Shown: piece by piece, positions 10,822-16,649 of the stretch
Layout: each line of letters opens with the position of its first letter
Position numbering within the stretch: the stretch's first letter is position 1
Origin: Bondarzewia mesenterica
Lineage: Eukaryota; Basidiomycota; Agaricomycetes; Russulales; Bondarzewiaceae
Length of the DNA stretch: 16,649 nucleotides
Assembly (NCBI GenBank): GCA_004802705.1
Contig: SGPL01000653.1
Location: forward strand, 1 to 16,649
Direction: 5' to 3'
Notes under the pieces: generated by a model
What the model saw: only the letters and a program-made list of their open reading frames with translations
What the model was told of the DNA's origin: nothing
Databases searched by the model: none
Position numbers and translations under genes: made by a program

Positions 10822-11273
10822 CGCGACTGGAGAGTGCGGGGTAAACCGTAGTGGCAGCGACCAAGATTTCCAACACATGATATCTTGCTTTTTATGCTCC
10901 TGCAGCGCAGCTCGAGCGCACGTACCCGATAGGCTATTTCAGGGTCTGACGGCAGCAAAAGGGTTCCCATGATCTGCCTGACATGGACACTTCCAAGACA
11001 GCTGCATGTACTCGTGACTGGGACACTAGCTCGTCGGTAAAGCGATTCTGACTCCACGCTACACGACATTCACGGCGCTATGTTAGAGATAATGAAAAAA
11101 CGGATGGTCACCTGGGTACCCCGAAAGAGTAGAGCATGACAGGCTGACACTTGGCAAAGATATGACGAGCTTGAGTTAGAAAGACAAAACCCACGCACGG
11201 ATCGTAACCCCGCACGCTGCTGTTAGTTCGTACAAGCAGGTTTAGTCGAGAAATCCACCGTCCGTGTCAGCAT

Positions 11274-11356
11274 CTGTAAACCCAAACACACTCTAGAGTT
11301 CTCCTGGAGTGCTCTGTAGCACTTTGTGGTAGTCAGGAGAAGGTTTAGGTTTACAG
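11274..11356. repeat. Long nested imperfect hairpin (83 bases)
   Basis: Three stacked inverted repeats share one axis. Outer arms CTGTAAACCCAAAC (11274-11287) and GTTTAGGTTTACAG (11343-11356) pair at 13 of 14 positions. Middle arms TTCTCCTG (11299-11306) and CAGGAGAA (11334-11341) pair perfectly. Inner arms AGTGCT (11308-11313) and AGCACT (11318-11323) pair perfectly around a CTGT loop. Internal loops are asymmetric (11 versus 1, and 1 versus 10 bases). It could be a folded RNA, a miRNA-like precursor or a small palindromic element; direction unknown. Confidence 0.6.
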
Positions 11357-11550
11357 GTTATCGAATACGCCTCGCAGTTATCTTCCATGAGGACTGCCAA
11401 TAATATGAATCAGTTGACCGACGCGAATTTCCAAATTGTCGGGACAATACTGTGTACCCCGTGTCATGCGGAGAGGATAGATCATTATATTATCTGTGCT
11501 TACTTTAAGGTATCAAGTGGACGCTCAATGCTCATCCTGTTGAAGTAAGA

Positions 11551-11575
11551 GGTCGCCTCACTGGATGAGGTGACC
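11551..11575. repeat. Short hairpin
   Basis: GGTCGCCTC (11551-11559) pairs with GAGGTGACC (11567-11575), eight Watson-Crick pairs plus one G-T, around a seven-base loop. It lies just downstream of the large hairpin. Function unknown. Confidence 0.45.
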
Positions 11576-11685
11576 GTTGTCATGGCCTGTTATGTCAGAT
11601 CTCCCAACTCACACTAATTTTCGTGCCTGTACCGGTTCCGGCTTTCCGAGTAGTTTATCAGTGTCGAGCTGTAGTCGAGCTCCCT

Positions 11686-11807
11686 CAGTCGTTTTATTCC
11701 CTCCTACGAGACGGACGACTGAGGTGAGCTCCATACTTGATTTTCCCTTACGCTACTCGTACTTACTGCTACTCGTAGCTTAGTTCTCGTGTTTGCTCGT
11801 TCCATAG
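11686..11807. repeat. Direct repeat copy 1, containing an intron-like insert
   Basis: This 122-base unit consists of a 38-base part (11686-11723), a 55-base insert (11724-11778) and a 29-base part (11779-11807). The two outer parts recur without any mismatch in copy 2. The insert begins GTGAGC and ends CTCGTAG, which are normal fungal intron ends, and its length equals the typical intron in this window. The 38-base part begins CAGTCGT and, two bases before its end, has the inverse ACGACTG. Confidence 0.85.
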
Positions 11808-11819
11808 GTACAGCCAATC

Positions 11820-11886
11820 CAGTCGTTTTATTCCCTCCTACGAGACGGACGACTGAGCTTAGTTCTCGTGTTTGCTCGTTCCATAG
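11820..11886. repeat. Direct repeat copy 2, lacking the insert
   Basis: These 67 bases are identical to the two outer parts of copy 1 joined together. It starts 12 bases after copy 1 and ends TTCCATAG exactly where the first recognisable TPR exon begins, so its end serves as, or looks like, that exon's splice acceptor. Confidence 0.85.
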
Positions 11887-14238
11887 ATCATCTCTCACAA
11901 CAACAAGAGTTCAAGGCTGCTGGGGAGAAGTATACCCAGGCGATCGCGCTAGACCGCCAGAACGCTGTCCTATATTCCAATAGGGCAGCGTGTAATCTGG
12001 CATTAAAAGCGTAAGTATGATACTCCTGTGACCTACCTTGTGATTTATTCTCCTCATCGTCATCTCCCGGATCTATAGCTACCTGGAGGCTATAGAGGAC
12101 AGTGAAAAGGTCAGCAGTACGACTGTATTTGTTAAATATGCTGACAGTGACTAATTCTCTCTGTGTGTGTCTATTATCAGGCAACTGAACTTGACCCGTC
12201 ATATTCCAAGGCTTGGGCACGTCTGGCGTCTGCGCAGGATGTACGTCGTAACCATGCATACCACAATTGTGATGCTCACATTTTCTTTGGCTTGGCTATC
12301 ACAGGCCCTCGAAGTTCTTGGGCCTGCAATCAAGTCATGGCAACGTGCTATCGGTACTCTTCCCAAGGAAGGATTGAAACCCTCGGAGGTCAAGCAGAGG
12401 GAACAGTATCAATCGTCATTAGAAGCCACGGAACGAAAGCGGAGGGAGCTCAAGAACGAGCAAAGGCCTGCGGATCGCGCGAAGGAGATGTTGCCGGAGT
12501 TGCTGGTGACGGGAAATTCACGTAGTAGCAGCGTGAGTGTCATCAGCATTCCGCTTTTATGCCTGCTTCATCCGAGTTTTTCCCTAATTCTAGGCATGGG
12601 TCATCGTGGGCAGGTGTAGATCCTTGACCGTCAATTTCTTATGCATTACATCTAATCATAGCAATTCGAGATGAAGGTGAGCTGTCCAATTCCAACCGAT
12701 CGATGTACCGGGGATCCTCCTGAGTGTCTTGACGCACGGACTAGCGTAAAAATCATGAAGCTCATTCGAAGGACGCACATTCCAATGGGGATGCGTCTTA
12801 CAGGCATGACTGGGGTTATTGTTTTCTTTGTCTTTGTCTTCGTCGTCTGATAGTTTTTCTTCCAGGCGCTTACTGAGATGAGCAATGGCATTCTGCAGGA
12901 TAAGCGTTGCTTCAAGATTGACAGCTCTGATTGGGTTCAAAAATACAATGATCAAGGCATGTATATCTCCGCATCCATTCGCCACATCACCCCTTCCTGA
13001 CTATCACATCTCGATCAGTGACGATGGAGATGACCAAAACAAGAGCTCCCGATCCCAACGCTTCCGTTCCGCGTATAATCGCCGAGATTCAACGCTTGTT
13101 CAATCAAGGTAGTTGGGACCTTGTTCGACCTGCCATCGACACTTTTGTCAGGTTCGTCTTTCACCTGAATACCCGATCGAGACCGAAACAACGATATCTA
13201 TCTGCAGATGTTCGATCCTCAGGGCTTTCATTAAAGACGGAAACAAAATGACTGATGCTGCAAGTGTGCGGCTGTACGACAAAGTACTGGCTATCCAACG
13301 TTGGGGCAGGCAACAATGGAGCGATGTACCCAGAGATAATCGAGGCACTGTGTTTGATGATACGTTCGTCCGGGGTGTAAGAGCTTTGCGTTTGGATGCT
13401 TACATGGAGGTGCATAGTTTTGATGTCAAGCATAATGATGTTGCTAACCCTTGGATGAAAGGCCTGGTGTCAGGACAAAACATCCCAGGAGTTCACATTG
13501 CAAGGCCTGCTTGAAGAAGCGGACGATCTTATAGAAGAAATAAAGAACGGCCCTCGTCTTCAAACTCAAAGTCCCGGTTTCAACATGGCTTATACCGATT
13601 ATATTGAAGGCCAAGCACTTGCGTTTGTCTTCCTCGAGTTTGTTCCTCAGTCATGACACTCAATTGATGCAATATATACAGTATGAGAGGATTCTATTAT
13701 TGTCAATTTCCGCGGCTCGAAAAACACAGTGATGTTGATGATCCTAAAGTTGCTGCTTTCTTCAAACGCTCGGCGGAATGCTACTTCGAGGCTGCGGAGA
13801 AGTATCCCGAGGATGATGAGGACCATGTTTGTGCGTTTTTTTTTTGTCTTTTCAACATCTCGAATTGAACGTGTATCATCATCGGACAGGGTGGTTGCAC
13901 GTCGGCCTCAATGTCTATCTGGACGTCCGGACGTCCTTCTGCGCAGTATGCCAGTCATGGAGCGTATCAGATCGGTGATTCCGAAGATGAAAAGAATCTG
14001 GGAGCACTCCAGTATGGCTCGTGAAGGCCGAGACGACGCTCTTCAGCAGATACTATGGATGGAAGAAGATGCTAGGAAGGCTATAGAGGAGGGTCGTTTG
14101 ACGCTGGACGATAAAGCCAGGTTTTTATGGACCTGGGGCCCCCAGGCGGAAGGTCCCGAGAGGATTAGTAGATTAGTAGAGGAGGGTTGTCCGACGCTGG
14201 ACGATAAAACCCTGCCGGATTGGTTCACATGGTCTTAG
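11887..14238 (+). CDS. TPR-repeat protein of basidiomycete type, N-terminal exon missing and probably disrupted
   Basis: Exons: 11887-12010, 12079-12109, 12181-12240, 12305-12532, small exons at about 12594-12605, 12662-12676 and 12745-12814, then 12866-12956, 13019-13151, 13208-13409, 13462-13622, 13682-13830 and 13890-14238. The N-terminal part is a tetratricopeptide module (FKAAGEKYTQAIALD, LYSNRAACNLALKAYLEA, ATELDPSYSKAWARLASAQD), a co-chaperone-like protein-binding fold. A longer C-terminal region follows: SNGILQDKRCFKIDSSDW, DDTFVRGVRALRLDAYME, ALAMRGFYY, MPVMERIRSVIPKMKRIWEH. I recall this layout from a large mushroom family of unknown function. Problems: no start exon is found; 12745-12814 is 70 bases where phase needs 69, with an A5 run at 12748-12752; and a frame change is needed at about 13925-13945 between GLNVYLDVRTS and LRSMPVMERIR. 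Intron 12957-13018 has a GC donor. It may be a recent pseudogene. Confidence 0.72.
14086..14208 (+). repeat. In-frame internal duplication at the TPR protein C-terminus
   Basis: Two 30-base segments, 14086-14115 and 14179-14208, match at 27 of 30 bases and are 93 bases apart, that is 31 codons. Both encode EEG-x-x-TLDDK (EEGRLTLDDK and EEGCPTLDDK). Between them lies the perfect palindrome CCTGGGG-C-CCCCAGG at 14132-14146. It looks like an in-frame segmental duplication of the tail. Confidence 0.65.
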
Positions 14239-15189
14239 GCATATGATAGAACCTGATTGATGTAAAGTACTACATAGTTGTCGTCGCCGACTGCAGTCGA
14301 AGTTTGCTTTAGGATGCACTGACCGACATGATGCTTCGACATGAGTGTGCGACATCGAGCTCCCACCAGCTACTATCTCTGGAGTCGTCATTCAGCAATG
14401 TCATCTCCGCATCGCGCATTCCACTCCATCGTGAACTTTTGACCGGAGTGCGAACTGGAAAAACGGTGAGAACATTCGTGTGTTTGATACTTTAGTACTG
14501 GTCCGAAAATTTGCTCTTTGCGCTCTGCCTCTCCTTGGTCTTCTTGACGATAAAATTCGACCCGTCGCTTTCGTTCTCTTCGTACCGCCTGCTCTCATCA
14601 CTACTCCCAGATGCGTTCCAATCTGGACTTGCATCCAAACCGGCACCGACATCCCGTCTCCTTTCTCGCTTCTCTTTGATCCTATCTAAGCTCTTCTGTG
14701 GACGGATCACCCACCTTTGTTCAATGGCAGGACAGCGGTCCTAAAGCCTGTTATATACCTGCGCGATACCTGTATACGGTGCCCCAATCGTTGTTATCAG
14801 TCAAAAATCCGACTACATCAGCTGGGCTGTTCAGTACGACGACCCGTCAAACCTGACGTACTATCGAAGTCTATCCTGTTGTTGATCAGAATCAAACGTC
14901 TACAAAGTGGTGGCTCAATTGAATAGAATCACTGGTCTCTTCAACAAATGGACATCAATGATGAAAAGTCAAACGGACGCTCTGCCCATCTCTTGCGATG
15001 CGGCATACGCAAACTCTCGTTAGGAGAGGGCTATATACTCCAAAGAAGAACGCCAGTCTGCGTATGCACCTGCACTCGACTAGCATACGAGACAAATCGC
15101 ACTCGAAAGACCATTCCCCATAACATTTCAATAACGTCCTAAAATTATAGTAACAACGATATTCCAGCTCTTTGAGAAATTACATTTAC

Positions 15190-15260
15190 CGGCGGAGTAT
15201 TGACGGAGTGCGACTATCACGTTAGGACCTTTGATTTCACACCCCGTCTGAACTCCGCCG
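15190..15260. repeat. Spaced inverted repeat CGGCGGAGT / ACTCCGCCG
   Basis: A perfect 9-base inverted repeat at 15190-15198 and 15252-15260 with a 53-base spacer, 235 bases or more upstream of the transporter ATG. The CGG..CCG ends resemble half-sites of fungal Zn2Cys6 factors, but the spacing is wider than usual. Regulatory role is a guess. Confidence 0.35.
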
Positions 15261-15405
15261 TATGATGATACTTGTCGTTGACAACTGAGTACGGGACGAA
15301 GTTGAGCCTGTCGGTGCTGGCGGATGCGTGCGTCCCACGCGGCCCGCCGTTAGCGCCCATCCGCCTCCCCAGGCAAGAGTCGCAGTTAAAGTCAAGATCC
15401 GTGTT

Positions 15406-15477
15406 CTCTCCGTACTCTCACCCCACCAACCCCACCACATCCCTATCCCATCCTCTATCCCCCACGCATCCCTAGGT
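15406..15477 (+). promoter_or_regulatory. Pyrimidine-rich leader/promoter tract
   Basis: A C/T-dominated stretch with repeated CCCAC, CATCC and CTATCC words runs almost to the transporter ATG at 15495. CT-rich tracts just before the start are common at well-expressed filamentous-fungal genes and support transcription to the right. No TATA box was seen. Confidence 0.4.
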
Positions 15478-15494
15478 CAAATAACTTGATATTC

Positions 15495-16649
15495 ATGACC
15501 TCTCCTAGCAAACCCGTCAATATAACAAGTCCTCGGATACCTCTCCGCGGTGGGCTGGACAGCACACCGAGCGGAAGCCCTTTCACCGGAGCAGCAGCTA
15601 CTCCTGACCTACGCGCTCTGCGTGCGCAATATGCAGGCACCCCGCCGCCACCGAACATCCCCCCACGCTTGTCGGTCAGCAACAACCCCGCAGTGCCTTC
15701 ATCAGGCACACTTACCCCACGCGCCTCGGAGCCCCTTCCCCTTGGGGGCACAGCCTCCGAAACGCGCAGCGTTGCTGTCGGGGGCATCAGCGCCCGCAGA
15801 CCTGCTGGCCTTGGCGTATCTGTTTCTGGGACGCCGGGTGGCGGCAGCGACGGGAATCCAGTTGATATTGATGATTTGGCGGACGAGGAGAAGGCGAAGA
15901 TTTTGAGGCGGCATTTGGTCTCGCGTGAGGAGCGTGGTGGTGGAGCTAGACCTGGCACGAATGGTTCTGAAGAGGGTATGTCGAGGAAGAGTTCTGTCGG
16001 TGAGTTCCGGTTGAGGAGGAAAGACACCGAGGCGTTTCCTGTGCCCTATCATGCGCCTGGGGCAGACGTAACGTGAGTCAACTCCCTTCATCCAGTTCGA
16101 TTGACAAAAGGTGGACGTTGGCGACCGCGGGTAAGATTTTGTGTCGAGCTCGTATACAAAGACATCATTTATAGATGCCATGGGCCCTTCTCGTCAAATA
16201 CCGCTCATCGGGCAGTGAAGCATATCGTTCGCCCAGCTTGAGTTCCTGCAGAATATCGGCCTCTCATCATGATTATGGCGACGATGACGTGACCGTTGCA
16301 TTCGGTCCCTTCTTGATTCTTGCAGTACTTAGGTGCACCTTTCTCACTGTGAATGTAGGCATGACATCTACAAGTGGCAATTGGACCAGCGGAGACAGGC
16401 GCGTCCTCGAGCGGCTTCATTTTCTGGATCAACGGCCACGGCTCCTGATCCTGCGTTCGAGCATATCCACGAGCCGGGCGGGTTCCGTAGGAACTACCTA
16501 ATGCTACGTGCGAGTGGTGGGGAGAACAAAGAGGAGCCGCGCATGCTCAGAAATTTCATCGACTTCTTGTACATGTTCGGACACTTTGTGAGTTCCGCGT
16601 ACTTTTTTTTCAGTCTGGTACTGAAGCATTCATCGCAGGCAGGTGAAGA
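15495..16649 (+). CDS. Avt3/Avt4-like vacuolar amino-acid transporter, N-terminal part, runs off right edge
   Basis: Only the cytosolic N-terminal region is in the window; the Aa_trans membrane domain should follow. Exons: 15495-16072, 16359-16587, 16639-16649 (open). Start ATG 15495 gives MTSPSKPVNITSPR. Recognisable blocks: LRALRAQYAGTPPPPNIPPR; LADEEKAKILRRHLVSREER; FPVPYHAPGADVT joined exactly to HDIYKWQLDQRRQ across the first intron; DPAFEHIHEPGGFRRNYLM; RNFIDFLYMFGHF then AGE. I associate this order with the N-terminus of fungal Avt3-like transporters, which export amino acids from the vacuole; no transmembrane segment is visible yet, so the name rests on remembered similarity. The Pro/Ser/Gly-rich first 120 residues are probably disordered. 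The first intron is 286 bases, far above the norm here. Confidence 0.75.

Larger units (their letters stand above)
10822..11886. other. Divergent spacer with hairpins and direct repeats
   Basis: About 1.07 kb between the 5' end of the hydrolase and the first recognisable TPR exon. The hydrolase side should hold its promoter. The half towards the TPR gene contains an 83-base nested hairpin, a 25-base hairpin and a duplicated segment, listed separately. No ORF shows homology to a known family. A 48-codon ORF at 11405-11551 (starts MNQLTDANFQIVG) is open but does not join the TPR gene in the required phase. Confidence 0.5.
14239..15494. other. Spacer, no supportable gene
   Basis: About 1.25 kb between the TPR stop and the transporter start. 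The most protein-like frame is minus 14710-14492, 72 codons, strongly charged (SLDRIKEKRERRRDV, FIVKKTKERQSAKSKF). It has no ATG and begins just after a CCACAG that could be an acceptor, but no upstream exon joined it in phase, so it is not called. The right end holds the transporter promoter. Confidence 0.4.

Noticed and set aside
11820..11855. 36-base unit with CAGTCGT / ACGACTG ends as a tiny transposon
   Set aside because: Inverted ends are only 7 bases and no target-site duplication is visible; the direct-repeat explanation covers it better.
14492..14710. Charged 72-codon minus ORF, possibly a terminal exon
   Set aside because: It has no ATG, and candidate upstream exons joined out of phase or hit stops at once.
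15455..16027. 190-codon minus ORF
   Set aside because: It is the exact antisense of the Pro/Ser-rich first transporter exon; GC-rich low-complexity coding DNA often leaves the opposite strand open.
1..16649. CRISPR arrays, bacterial defence systems, tRNA or rRNA genes, large transposons
   Set aside because: None seen; spliced fungal genes fill the coding part and no repeat array, cloverleaf or transposase/reverse-transcriptase motif was found.

Overview
The window reads as nuclear DNA of a filamentous basidiomycete (Agaricomycetes-like). Coding blocks are broken by many short introns, mostly 50-70 bases with GTRNGT-type donors, CTRAY-like branch sites and YAG acceptors. The gene families also fit: a fungal-type aldehyde dehydrogenase, a secreted PEBP-like protein, an ICMT-family methyltransferase, a fungal alpha/beta hydrolase, a TPR protein type I associate with mushrooms, and an Avt3/Avt4-like vacuolar amino-acid transporter. 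No bacterial operon features, CRISPR array, rRNA or tRNA were seen. All exon models were made by eye from splice signals, phase continuity and remembered family patterns. No search was run.

Layout: (1) 1-1376, minus, Ser/Arg/Pro-rich hypothetical protein running off the left edge. (2) 1377-3257, no convincing gene. (3) 3258-5453, plus, aldehyde dehydrogenase in at least 12 exons, all catalytic motifs intact, first exon not located. (4) 6490-7408, plus, a clearly decayed PEBP-like gene: signal peptide, core motifs and a hydrophobic C-terminus are all recognisable but sit in shifting frames with two in-frame TAGs. (5) 8208-8975, plus, ICMT-like membrane methyltransferase, two exons. (6) 9554-10821, minus, alpha/beta hydrolase (HGGG, GDSAGG, Asp, His), four exons, convergent with (5). 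(7) 10822-11886, a gene-free region with a long nested hairpin and a two-copy direct repeat; the second repeat copy lacks exactly one intron-like 55-base piece. (8) 11887-14238, plus, TPR protein with no findable first exon and apparent frame breaks. (9) 14239-15494, no convincing gene. (10) 15495-16649, plus, N-terminal part of an Avt3/Avt4-like transporter running off the right edge.

The genes do not form an obvious pathway. The main biological story is contrast: intact multi-exon housekeeping-type genes lie beside one certain and one probable decaying gene, with a repeat- and hairpin-rich spacer at the start of the second. I did not find a convincing new multi-gene system. The strongest leads are the decayed PEBP gene, the apparently spliced repeat copy at 11686-11886 and the 83-base hairpin at 11274-11356.
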